Source: Clostridia bacterium
GTDB taxonomy: Bacteria; Bacillota_A; Clostridia; Oscillospirales; CAG-272
Length of the DNA stretch: 39,710 nucleotides
Assembly: GCA_017632155.1 (NCBI GenBank)
Contig: JAGBRZ010000080.1
Coordinates: 1-39,710, forward strand
Direction: 5' to 3'
The position numbers were made by a program, and so were the translations under genes. Below are positions 21,956-30,243 of the stretch, one piece after another (the stretch's first letter is position 1; every line of letters starts with the position of its first letter). The notes beneath the pieces are model-generated. The model was given only the letters and a program-made list of their open reading frames with translations. It did no database searches and was not told the DNA's origin.

Positions 21956-24900
21956 CTATTTCAATTTGATAGTAAGTATCTCAAATCCCTTAATTCCGCA
22001 AGTGATCTTGCCGTTTTCGGCAGGAAGCTCGCCAATCTCGCGCTCGAGGAGGTCGCAAAGGTAGGCTTTTTTGAAGGGGATCGCGGAGGTGATATTGAGC
22101 TTATCGCGGATATTTTTGTATTCGTAGATACGAATAACCGTGCCCTCTCCGTCCTCGGCTTGTTTAACGGTTTCGCAAGTCGCGTGGTCGCAATCGATGG
22201 CGATCGCAGAAAATTCGGTGGGGATGATATCCATGTCTCCGCTTGCGGGAAGGGCTGTCATCGGTACGTTGAGCATATACGAAAGCTTTACGGTATCACT
22301 GTCGCGCAAAGTTCCCTCGTGAGGATAGAGTGAATAGGTGAAGCTGTGCTCGCCCATATCTGCCTCGGGATTGGGATCCTTGGTCGAACGCAAGAGCGAG
22401 ATCTGCATGACACCGTCGTGAATATCATATCCGTACTTGCAATCGTTCATCAGTGACACGCCGTAGCCGCCGTCCGAAAGATCGGCGTATTTGTGCGCGC
22501 AGACCTCGAACTTTGCCTCGTCCCAGCTTGTGTTCTTGTGCGTTGGACGCTCGATGCTTCCGAACTGGATGTCATAGGTCGCACGGTCGGCAAGAATATC
22601 CAAGGGGAATACAGCCTTGAGCATCTTGTGGCTTTCGTGCCAATCGACTTGAGTTTCGAAGTCGATCTGTGCCGAGAAATCGTTGAACAAAATGGTCTGT
22701 TCGATAGTGGAGGAGCCGTATTTGCGGGTGATCTTTATGCCGCGTTTGGCACCGTTGTCGATCACTTCAACAGCCGAAACATCGGTGATGGTTCTGTACT
22801 CGGTCGTCGAGTACTGATGCCATTCCCACGCATCATAATAAGGAGGATAATCGGCGTGGATGCGGAGTTCATTGGCAACCTCGCCCGACTTGATAAGCTC
22901 TCTTTCAGCCTTCTTATCGTAAACCGAAACGATCTGCCAAGCATCATCAAAAGTAACGCTCAGGCGCTCAGTTTCGATCTTGTTGCCGTTGATAGAAACG
23001 CGGTTTTCGGTGACGAAATCATTTGTTACGGAATAACCCTTTTGGGAAATACCCTTGACGTAAGCGGTTTTGCCGTCGATCTCAACAAAGCCTTCTCCTT
23101 TAAATGCGTGAGGGTTGAACACGACGTAGCCGTGCTTTTTATTGAGAGATGCCGCGATCTTTTCGCGAATTCCGTCTGCAATCTCGTTTCCGATGCCGTG
23201 GATCACGCCGTAATCGATCTTGCTTTGATCGTAAACTTCCTTTATCGAAGAACCGGGGATAATATCGTGGAACTGATTGGTGAGGATCATCTCCCAACCG
23301 CCACGGAGCTTTTCTGCGGGGAATGCATCGCCAAAGAGAGTCTTTGCAGTAACACCGAGCAGCTCGGCATTCTCGTAAAGGAATTCCGCCTTGCGGTTGC
23401 CCTTCTTGTTATCCGCCATTGTGGTGTAAGTGCCGCGGTGGAATTCAAGATAAAGCTCGCCCTGCCACGTGGGAAGCTCGGGATTGCCCTCGATCTTCTT
23501 TTCGAGTCTGCGGAGAAAATCGCCCGCAAATTCGATCTTTGTCTGAGGCGAGCCGGGAATGCCCCTCTCACTTCTGCGAAGGAGCTCGATAAATTCGGAG
23601 GTAGGACCTCCGCCGCCATCACCGTAACCGAATGTGACAAGAGCCTCGTCGCTCAGATTCTTTTGCTGATATCTTTCGTAAGTACCCGCGATCTGCTTTG
23701 GATATGTGTTTGCGTTGTAAGTTGTGGTATGATACTCGTGTCTTCTGAGCTGCTCGGGGCGTTTCGTATTTTGGGTATCGGTCGCTGTGAGGAAATAGCT
23801 ATTGATCGACGTGCCGTCTATGCCCTTCCAAGCGAAGGTATCGCAAGGCATCTTGTTTTTATCGTTCCAGCTGATCTTTGAGGTGACGAACCAATCGACA
23901 CCGCTCTTTTTCAGTATCTGCGGGAGTGCCGCAGAATATCCGAACACGTCGGGAAGCCAAAGCACGCGGTTTTCAACTCCGAATTCATCCATAAAGAATC
24001 GCTTGCCGTACATCACCTGACGGACAAGGCTTTCGCCCGAGGAAAGGTTGCAATCCGCCTCGACCCACATCGCGCCTTCGCATTCCCATCTGCCCTCTTT
24101 GATCATCTTGGCGACTTCGGCATAAACCGCGGGAGCTTCTTCCTTAAGATTCTTATAAAGGAGCGCCTGAGAGGACATAAATTTGTACTCGGGATAGCGC
24201 TTCATAAGCTCGAGAACGGTTGCAAAAGAACGCTGAACCTTCTCTCGGGTCTGCTTAAGCGTCCACTTCCACGCGCAGTCGATGTGCGTGTGGCCGATGC
24301 AGATGCATTTTGCCGTCTGCTCGCGGCAATATTTTTCATAAAGTTCGGACTTAAGATATTCTCTTGCCTTTCTGACCGACTCGAGGAATTCCTCGGACCC
24401 AATCTCGTAAAGCTCAAGCATAGAAACAGTTTTATAGAGGAAGTTCTCGATATGACCGTACTCCGCGCTGTCGGGCGCGAGGTAATCAAGCATATTGAGG
24501 GGATAGAACATATCGTAGTACAGTCCGTCCACATCCTCATCGAGTGTACGGAAGGTGACAAAAAGACGAGCCTTATCGATCTTCGGTCCCGTGTATGCAT
24601 AGAGATAGATTTCCGCCTCACCCACGTCACCAAGCAACACCTCACGGTGATTAACGTCAACACCCTGACGCATTTCACCGTTGACATAAACGATGAACTG
24701 TGGATTTGCCGCATCCCAGCCGGAGCGATCTGTTTCTACTATAATATATCTGCTTTTATCCGTGGAATTTACCGTAAGACGGAACCATGCGTGGCTGTCG
24801 TGTCCCGTGCCCCATTCGCCGCCGTTTGCAAACGGAACGAATTCGGAGAGTGCTGGAGGGGTGTTATTCGTCTTATAGTCACAATGGCAAAAAAGAATAT

Positions 24901-24982
24901 CTTCTGCTTTGTTTGAGTTCTTCCATCTGCAACCTTTGACAAGGTCAAAATATCTTCTGATTTTTTGAAGCTTATAATCCAT
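21956..24982 (-). CDS. Alpha-mannosidase, GH38
   Basis: A 1008-residue cytoplasmic glycosidase. The GH38 catalytic domain has zinc ligands His231 and/or His233 and Asp235 in HTHIDCAWKW, the nucleophile Asp345 in WLPDVFGYSAALPQI, and the later NQFHDIIPGSS histidine. It is followed by the middle three-helix domain and the large C-terminal beta domains. An N-terminal beta-sandwich of about 200 residues is typical of the bacterial group. It should remove alpha-mannose from imported N-glycan or mannan fragments. It lies two bases after the GH77 gene as the last gene of its operon, with no clear terminator before the ald promoter. Confidence 0.95.
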   Translation of the reverse strand: MDYKLQKIRRYFDLVKGCRWKNSNKAEDILFCHCDYKTNNTPPALSEFVPFANGGEWGTGHDSHAWFRLTVNSTDKSRYIIVETDRSGWDAANPQFIVYVNGEMRQGVDVNHREVLLGDVGEAEIYLYAYTGPKIDKARLFVTFRTLDEDVDGLYYDMFYPLNMLDYLAPDSAEYGHIENFLYKTVSMLELYEIGSEEFLESVRKAREYLKSELYEKYCREQTAKCICIGHTHIDCAWKWTLKQTREKVQRSFATVLELMKRYPEYKFMSSQALLYKNLKEEAPAVYAEVAKMIKEGRWECEGAMWVEADCNLSSGESLVRQVMYGKRFFMDEFGVENRVLWLPDVFGYSAALPQILKKSGVDWFVTSKISWNDKNKMPCDTFAWKGIDGTSINSYFLTATDTQNTKRPEQLRRHEYHTTTYNANTYPKQIAGTYERYQQKNLSDEALVTFGYGDGGGGPTSEFIELLRRSERGIPGSPQTKIEFAGDFLRRLEKKIEGNPELPTWQGELYLEFHRGTYTTMADNKKGNRKAEFLYENAELLGVTAKTLFGDAFPAEKLRGGWEMILTNQFHDIIPGSSIKEVYDQSKIDYGVIHGIGNEIADGIREKIAASLNKKHGYVVFNPHAFKGEGFVEIDGKTAYVKGISQKGYSVTNDFVTENRVSINGNKIETERLSVTFDDAWQIVSVYDKKAERELIKSGEVANELRIHADYPPYYDAWEWHQYSTTEYRTITDVSAVEVIDNGAKRGIKITRKYGSSTIEQTILFNDFSAQIDFETQVDWHESHKMLKAVFPLDILADRATYDIQFGSIERPTHKNTSWDEAKFEVCAHKYADLSDGGYGVSLMNDCKYGYDIHDGVMQISLLRSTKDPNPEADMGEHSFTYSLYPHEGTLRDSDTVKLSYMLNVPMTALPASGDMDIIPTEFSAIAIDCDHATCETVKQAEDGEGTVIRIYEYKNIRDKLNITSAIPFKKAYLCDLLEREIGELPAENGKITCGIKGFEILTIKLK

Positions 24983-24984
24983 AA

Positions 24985-26421
24985 TTATTTCCTTCTGCCG
25001 TAAAGGCGATTGAGATATTTGAATTTTTCGCGGTCAATGCGCCAAAACTGCTCCTTCGTCACGCGATAAGACCAGTTGCCTTCTGCAATACCGGGCTTAT
25101 TGATTCGTGTGTCCGAACCGTAAAGAAGCATATCCTGTACGGGTATAATAAGCGTATCGGCGTGACTTGCAAACATAGTGCGCAAGAGATAGTCATAGCT
25201 TTCGTCAAGATCGTCGCCTCTGTATCCGCAATAGTCAAAGACTCGGCGGCGAGATCCTCCGTCAAGCTCCCAAACGAAGCCAAGAAGTGTGTTATTATCG
25301 TGCGTGCCCGTGTAAGCCACGCAATTTGCGGGATAGTTGTGAGGCGTATGAGGACAATCGTCCTCGGAAAGAAATCCGAATTGAAGTACTCTCATTCCGG
25401 GGAAAGTGCTGTCCGCAACGAGCTTTTCAACCTCGGGGGTTATATCACCGAGATCCTCCGCAATTATCATTCTACCCTCACAAAGAGGCTTGATGGCGTT
25501 GATGAGATCAATGCCGGGTCCCTTCACCCACTTGCCGTTTTTGGCAGTTTTCTCCCCCGCGGGGATGCTGTAAAACGCTTCAAAACCGCGGAAGTGGTCG
25601 ATGCGGACACCGTCAAATATCTCAAGCATAAATTCCATACGGCTTCTCCACCAGGCGTAGCCGTCCTTTTTCATATAGTCCCAATCGTAGAGAGGATTGC
25701 CCCAGAGCTGACCGTCCTTTGCGAAATAATCGGGCGGAACTCCCGCGACCGCCGAAGGCGAACCGTCTTCTTCGAGCAAGAACTGCTCGGGGGCTGCCCA
25801 TACGTCCGCGCTGTCGTGAGCTACGTAGATCGGAATATCGCCAATGATCTTTATTCCCTTTTTGTTCGCGTAAGCCTTTATCTCCGCCCATTGGGTGAAA
25901 AAGGCAAACTGCGCAAAATACCACGTGCGAAGCTCGTCTTCATCGGGAACGTCGACAGTCCATTCGGTCCATTCCTTGCCGCCGTTTGCCTTTTTGAGAG
26001 CCATAAAACGACAAAACCGCTCAACACCCGGATGCGACTTCATAAACGCTTCAACGGGAGCGTAGTTAGTCATACGCTTTGATGCACGAGCAAGAAGCGC
26101 CATTCGCTCCTCGTTTAGTCTGTCAAACTCACAGTAAAAGGGAGTTTTCTGCCTTGCCTCGTCAAGCTCGGCGCGTGTGATAAGTCCGACCTCGCAAAGC
26201 AGGGGCAGATCGATAAAGAAGGGATTTCCACTGAATGCGCTGTATGATTTATAGGGCGAATTTGCCTCGTCGGGGAGGCAGAAAGGCAGAGTCTGCCAAT
26301 AGGTAAAGCCGCAATCGGCAAGCAGGTCGATCCACTCACGCGCCGCCGCGCCGAACGAGCCCTCGGAATATTCTCCCCACAGGGAAGAAACGTGCATAAG
26401 CACTCCACTTGATCTTTTCAT
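24985..26421 (-). CDS. malQ: 4-alpha-glucanotransferase, GH77
   Basis: A 478-residue amylomaltase that moves alpha-1,4-glucan segments and releases glucose during maltodextrin or glycogen use. The catalytic triad is visible: nucleophile Asp275 in VRIDHFRGF, acid/base Glu322 in IIAEDLG, and Asp375 in GTHDNN. The N-terminal SSLWGEYSEGSFG and the SPYKSYSAFSGNPFFIDL stretch are GH77 hallmarks. It lacks extra carbohydrate-binding domains and is a little short. It lies one base after the aldo/keto reductase gene. Confidence 0.95.
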   Translation of the reverse strand: MKRSSGVLMHVSSLWGEYSEGSFGAAAREWIDLLADCGFTYWQTLPFCLPDEANSPYKSYSAFSGNPFFIDLPLLCEVGLITRAELDEARQKTPFYCEFDRLNEERMALLARASKRMTNYAPVEAFMKSHPGVERFCRFMALKKANGGKEWTEWTVDVPDEDELRTWYFAQFAFFTQWAEIKAYANKKGIKIIGDIPIYVAHDSADVWAAPEQFLLEEDGSPSAVAGVPPDYFAKDGQLWGNPLYDWDYMKKDGYAWWRSRMEFMLEIFDGVRIDHFRGFEAFYSIPAGEKTAKNGKWVKGPGIDLINAIKPLCEGRMIIAEDLGDITPEVEKLVADSTFPGMRVLQFGFLSEDDCPHTPHNYPANCVAYTGTHDNNTLLGFVWELDGGSRRRVFDYCGYRGDDLDESYDYLLRTMFASHADTLIIPVQDMLLYGSDTRINKPGIAEGNWSYRVTKEQFWRIDREKFKYLNRLYGRRK

Positions 26422-26422
26422 A

Positions 26423-27553
26423 TTATTTCAGCTTTGCCGCGAAATCCGACATCATTTCGGAGATCTTGATATTCTGCGGGCAGACCTCTTCGCAGGCGGT
26501 GCATCCGATGCAAGCTGAGGGAAGCTTATCCTCGGGGAATGTGGAAAGTGCCATAGGTGCAATAAATCCGCCGTCCGAGAAAACGTGCTCGTTATAAAGC
26601 TCGATGATGCGCGGGATATCAAGTCCCATAGCGCAATGGGTGGTGCAATAGCTGCATCCCGTGCAGAAAAGAGTCTTCTTTCCGACCATACTGTCGGCAA
26701 TGGACATAAGGGTGTCCCATTCTTCCTTGTTCAGGGGCTTTTCCTCTGAGAAAGTATTGATATTCGCCTTGACCTGCTCAAAATCAGACATACCCGAAAG
26801 AGTCACGCACACCTCGGGAAGGCTCTGGATGAATCTGAACGCCCAAGCGGGAATGCTTTCGTCTTCTCTGTGAGCCTGAAGCTGCTTTGCGTAAGCCTCC
26901 TCAAGAGTTGCAAGCTTACCGCCGCGGACGGACTCCATTACCCAAACGGGAATATTGCCGTATTCCTTCATCATTTCGATCTTTGCCTTCGCGTTCTGGA
27001 AGCTGTAATCGAGCCAGTTGATCTGGAGCTGGCAGAATTCCATATACTGCGAATATTTGTCAAGGAAGCGGTGCATGGTTTCAAGTGTACCGTGAGTTGA
27101 GAAGCCGAGGTGCTTGATCTTGCCCTCCTCCTTCATCTTTACAAAATACATAACGTCGCCGTAATTATCATCGAGATATGCGTCGATATTCGACTCGGTT
27201 ACGTTGTGGATGAGGTAAAAATCAAAGTAGTCAACACGGCAGCGCTCGAGCTGCTTTGCAAAGATCTCCTCAGCCTTTCCCCAGTTTGCCTGAGCGTAGC
27301 CGGGAAACTTGGAGGCAAGATAAAAACTCTCGCGGGGGTACTTCTCAAGGAGTTTGCCAACCATCGGCTCGCTCTTGCCGTCGTGGTAGCCCCAAGCCGT
27401 GTCAAAATAATTTATACCGTTTTTGATCGCATAGTCGAACATCTCGGCGGTCTTTGCCTCATCGATGGTCTTATCCTCGCCGTAGGTGGGAAATCTCATA
27501 CATCCCATACCGAGGGCGGAAAGCATTTTGCCTTTAAATTCCTTATAGATCAT
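26423..27553 (-). CDS. Aldo/keto reductase with C-terminal 2x[4Fe-4S] ferredoxin domain
   Basis: A 376-residue oxidoreductase. The barrel has the AKR tetrad Asp51 and Tyr56 (FDTAWGYHDG), Lys82 (ASKFP) and His116 (YLIHNV). The C-terminal part carries two cysteine clusters, CTGCSYCTTHC and CIGCTACEEVCP, typical of two [4Fe-4S] clusters. This fused type is common in anaerobic Clostridia; substrates are usually unknown. It heads the operon with the GH77 and GH38 genes, which suggests a carbohydrate-derived aldehyde or ketone. AAAGGAG lies before the ATG. Confidence 0.93.
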   Translation of the reverse strand: MIYKEFKGKMLSALGMGCMRFPTYGEDKTIDEAKTAEMFDYAIKNGINYFDTAWGYHDGKSEPMVGKLLEKYPRESFYLASKFPGYAQANWGKAEEIFAKQLERCRVDYFDFYLIHNVTESNIDAYLDDNYGDVMYFVKMKEEGKIKHLGFSTHGTLETMHRFLDKYSQYMEFCQLQINWLDYSFQNAKAKIEMMKEYGNIPVWVMESVRGGKLATLEEAYAKQLQAHREDESIPAWAFRFIQSLPEVCVTLSGMSDFEQVKANINTFSEEKPLNKEEWDTLMSIADSMVGKKTLFCTGCSYCTTHCAMGLDIPRIIELYNEHVFSDGGFIAPMALSTFPEDKLPSACIGCTACEEVCPQNIKISEMMSDFAAKLK

Positions 27554-27577
27554 AATTTATCTCCTTTTGTGTGACTG

Positions 27578-27593
27578 AAAAGTCTTGACTTTT
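27578..27593. promoter_or_regulatory. perfect palindrome at the cupin -35 box
   Basis: AAAAGTC and GACTTTT form a perfect 7+7 inverted repeat with a 2-base centre. It overlaps the rightward -35 (27585-27590) and lies within the first 25 bases of the leftward transcript, so one bound regulator could affect both directions. Confidence 0.4.
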
Positions 27594-27613
27594 GGTGTTA
27601 TTAAGTATATAAT
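27585..27613 (+). promoter_or_regulatory. sigma-A promoter for the cupin-Nudix-xth operon
   Basis: TTGACT (27585-27590), 17-bp spacer, consensus TATAAT (27608-27613). Its -10 box overlaps that of the leftward promoter by five bases. Confidence 0.8.
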
Positions 27614-27637
27614 ATCATTATATCAACAATTTGTCAA
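27609..27637 (-). promoter_or_regulatory. sigma-A promoter for the AKR-GH77-GH38 operon
   Basis: On the minus strand TTGACA (27632-27637), 17-bp spacer, TATTAT (27609-27614). It shares its -10 region with the rightward promoter, so only one polymerase could bind at a time. Confidence 0.8.
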
Positions 27638-27667
27638 GTATAAATTAATTTTGGAGGCAAAAAAATT

Positions 27668-27994
27668 ATGATCAATTTTTCAAATATCCAAGCAACTCTT
27701 ATGCCTAATTTCAAAGGCGGCGACGGTATCACAGCCGCGCAGATGTTTGTTGACGACAAAAATAAAATTATGAGAATCACCCTCGAGCCCGGCTGTTCAA
27801 TCGGAATGCATTGCCACGAGGATTCCTGCGAGATCATTTACGTTCTCGAAGGCGTCGGAACCGCAGTTCTTGACGGAGTTGAAGAAAAAGTTGAGGCGGG
27901 CGAGTGCCACTACTGCCCCAAGGGTCACGAGCATTGCTTTATCAACAACGGCAAGCGTGATCTTGTATTCTTCGCAGTTGTTCCGCAGCAATAA
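27668..27994 (+). CDS. Small cupin-domain protein
   Basis: A 108-residue single-domain cupin. Motif 1 is MHCHEDSCEIIYVLEG (His48, His50 and a glutamate), and motif 2 is CPKGHEHCFINNG, so a metal site of three histidines and one glutamate is likely. Such small cupins act as sugar or amino-acid derivative isomerases, dioxygenases or binding proteins; nothing here fixes the substrate. It is the first gene after a divergent promoter shared with the AKR-GH77-GH38 operon, so it may serve the same carbohydrate. GGAGG lies ten bases before the ATG. Confidence 0.9.
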   Translation: MINFSNIQATLMPNFKGGDGITAAQMFVDDKNKIMRITLEPGCSIGMHCHEDSCEIIYVLEGVGTAVLDGVEEKVEAGECHYCPKGHEHCFINNGKRDLVFFAVVPQQ

Positions 27995-27995
27995 A

Positions 27996-28023
27996 ATGCA
28001 GAATGCAGAATGCTGAATGCTAA
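27996..28023. repeat. four-copy heptamer tandem repeat
   Basis: Four units ATGCAGA, ATGCAGA, ATGCTGA and ATGCTAA start one base after the cupin stop; a decayed fifth unit ATGAGGC supplies the GAGG ribosome binding site of the Nudix gene. The copy number and period match the array at 10561-10588, with a different unit. Confidence 0.85.
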
Positions 28024-28036
28024 ATGAGGCTGAATA

Positions 28037-28519
28037 ATGAAATCAGTTGATATTTTCGGAAAGAACCAGCTGCCTGAAGTTAAAAGATGTCGCATTGCGT
28101 GCAGAGGTTTTGTAGTTGAAAACGGAAAAATATTGATTTGCCACGAGATCGTTGACAAGCAGTTCTTCTCTCCGGGCGGTGGAATTGAAAAAGATGAAAC
28201 ACTCGAGGAGTGCTGTGTAAGAGAAATCTGTGAAGAAACGGGAATTGTTACCAAGGTAAACAGCCACCTCATCACAGTGAATGAGTATTACGAAGATTGG
28301 CAATTCATAACACATTATTTCATTTGCGAAGCAGTCGGAGAAGCTCATACTCATTTGACTAACGAAGAAGCCAGCCGCGGCCTCGTTCCCGAATGGATCG
28401 ATATTGAGTTCATCCGCGATCTCTGGTCGCGACACGATGAATTCACGCGCGAGGAAACAAGGGGCTCATATTTGCGCGAATACACCGCGCTTTGCGAATA
28501 TTTTGAGGTAACGAAATGA
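28037..28519 (+). CDS. Nudix hydrolase
   Basis: A 160-residue pyrophosphohydrolase. The full Nudix box runs from GGGIEKDETLEECC into VREICEETGI (about residues 51-74), matching G-x5-E-x7-R-E-U-x-E-E-x-G-U. Family members clean up or process nucleoside diphosphate-linked compounds; the substrate cannot be told. GAGG lies seven bases before the ATG, and the gene overlaps the exonuclease III gene by four bases (ATGA), suggesting a shared nucleotide-damage role. Confidence 0.93.
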   Translation: MKSVDIFGKNQLPEVKRCRIACRGFVVENGKILICHEIVDKQFFSPGGGIEKDETLEECCVREICEETGIVTKVNSHLITVNEYYEDWQFITHYFICEAVGEAHTHLTNEEASRGLVPEWIDIEFIRDLWSRHDEFTREETRGSYLREYTALCEYFEVTK

Positions 28520-29265
28520 AGTTTATTTCTTGGAACGTAAACGGATTCCGCGCTTGTCTTGAAAAGGGTTTCGGCGAGTTTTTTGACGAGCAGGATGCAG
28601 ATTTTGTCTGCATTCAGGAAACAAAAATGCAGCCCGGACAAGCCGCATTTGAACCCGAAGGATATTATCAATATTGGTGCAGTGCCGAAAAGAAAGGCTA
28701 CTCTGGCACCGCGATCTTCACAAAACACGAGCCGCTTTCGGTTGCTTACGGCATTGGCATTCCGGAGCACGATACCGAGGGGCGTGCGATCACGCTTGAA
28801 TACAATGACTTCTACCTTCTCTGCGTATACACTCCAAACGCACAGCGCGAGCTTGCACGGCTTGATTACAGAATGGCTTGGGAGGATGCTCTGCGCGAAT
28901 ATATCAAGTCGCTTGACGAAAAGAAACCGGTCATTTATTGCGGTGATCTGAACGTTGCGCACAACGAAATAGATCTTAAAAATCCGAAGTCAAACCGTCA
29001 AAGCGCGGGATTTTCCGACGAAGAGCGCGGCAAGTTCACGGAGCTTCTTGAAAGCGGTTTCACCGACACCTTCCGCTCGCTCTATCCCGATAAGATCGAG
29101 TATTCCTGGTGGAGCTATATGTTCTCTGCCCGCGCAAAGAACGTGGGGTGGCGCATTGACTACTTTGTCGTGTCTAACCGCCTGTTTGACCGCATTAAGG
29201 ACAGCTTCATCCTCACCTCGGTAATGGGCAGCGACCATTGCCCCGTGGGTATTATATTGGAGTAA
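28516..29265 (+). CDS. xth: Exodeoxyribonuclease III
   Basis: A 249-residue Mg-dependent AP endonuclease/3'-5' exonuclease of base-excision repair. The EEP-fold motifs are complete: SWNVNGFRA at the start, IQETKMQ, the GDLNVAHNEIDL centre, a WWSYM segment, WRIDYF, and the final GSDHCPV His-Asp site. It overlaps the Nudix gene by four bases. With the endonuclease IV-like gene at 1721 the genome has two candidate AP endonuclease types. Confidence 0.96.
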   Translation: MKFISWNVNGFRACLEKGFGEFFDEQDADFVCIQETKMQPGQAAFEPEGYYQYWCSAEKKGYSGTAIFTKHEPLSVAYGIGIPEHDTEGRAITLEYNDFYLLCVYTPNAQRELARLDYRMAWEDALREYIKSLDEKKPVIYCGDLNVAHNEIDLKNPKSNRQSAGFSDEERGKFTELLESGFTDTFRSLYPDKIEYSWWSYMFSARAKNVGWRIDYFVVSNRLFDRIKDSFILTSVMGSDHCPVGIILE

Positions 29266-29268
29266 AAA

Positions 29269-30243
29269 ATGATTTTTGAAAAGGCAATAGTTAACGTATA
29301 CAAAAGCAATATCTGCATCCGTCAGGATGCAAATCCTCTGCTCTCTTATTTTTCTGCAGAAGATTTTCCCGGACTTATGCACACGCCCTTCGATTTTGAG
29401 GGCAACGCAGGACAAAAGTTGCAAGGTTATTACTACTATTATTCCTCGCCGCGCAAGGACAGACTCATCATTTTCGATCACGGAATGGGTAACGGACACG
29501 TTGCTTATCTGAGAGAAATTGAGCTTATCGCGCGACGCGGGTACACCGTTTTCACATACGATCACACGGGATGCCGCGAGTCGGAGGGAGAAAACATTGT
29601 CGGCTTTGCGCAGTCGCTTTGCGACCTTGATTACGCAATAAACGCGCTTCATTCGGCAAAGGAGTACGGAGATGCAAAGTATACCGTCATCGGTCACAGC
29701 TGGGGCGGTTTTGCCGCGCTGAATATTTCCGCACTTCATCCCGAAGTTGAATCCTGCGTATCGATCTCGGGATTCATCGGAGTTGAGCGAATGATCGAAC
29801 GGTTCTTTTCCGGAATCCTCAAATTCTACCGTCCTTCGGTGCTCAGACTTGAACACGAATCGAACCCGATGTATTCGCTTATTGATGCGCGCAAGAGCCT
29901 CAAAAATTCAAAAAGCCGAATCCTTTACATAGCGTCAGACAACGACCCGACGGTTAAAACGTCATATCACTTCGACACACTCAAAAGCTCTCCGCCGGAG
30001 GGTGCGAACATCGAGTTTCATCTTGTTCATGGCAAACTGCACAACCCCAATTATTCGGCAAGTGCAGTTGCGGAGCTTGACAAAATGTCGAAAGCGATGA
30101 CAGAGGGAATGAAGAAAAAGGTATTCGAAACGCCCGAGGCGGTCGATGCTTTCCGCACCTCGTGGGATTGGGAAAAGATCACCGAGCAGGATGGAGAGCT
30201 TTGGGACAAGATCTTTGATTTCATCGAAGGAGGTAGCAAATAA
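29269..30243 (+). CDS. Alpha/beta hydrolase (serine hydrolase)
   Basis: A 324-residue alpha/beta-fold hydrolase with no signal peptide. The oxyanion segment FDHGMGNGH, the nucleophile elbow GHSWGG (Ser near residue 144), a late ASDNDPTVK aspartate and a HGKLHN histidine give a plausible Ser-Asp-His triad. The lid region is about 80 residues long. It starts three bases after xth with GGAGT upstream, and its stop overlaps the next start by one base (TAATG). Esterase or acyl-peptidase activity is likely; the substrate is unknown. Confidence 0.88.
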   Translation: MIFEKAIVNVYKSNICIRQDANPLLSYFSAEDFPGLMHTPFDFEGNAGQKLQGYYYYYSSPRKDRLIIFDHGMGNGHVAYLREIELIARRGYTVFTYDHTGCRESEGENIVGFAQSLCDLDYAINALHSAKEYGDAKYTVIGHSWGGFAALNISALHPEVESCVSISGFIGVERMIERFFSGILKFYRPSVLRLEHESNPMYSLIDARKSLKNSKSRILYIASDNDPTVKTSYHFDTLKSSPPEGANIEFHLVHGKLHNPNYSASAVAELDKMSKAMTEGMKKKVFETPEAVDAFRTSWDWEKITEQDGELWDKIFDFIEGGSK

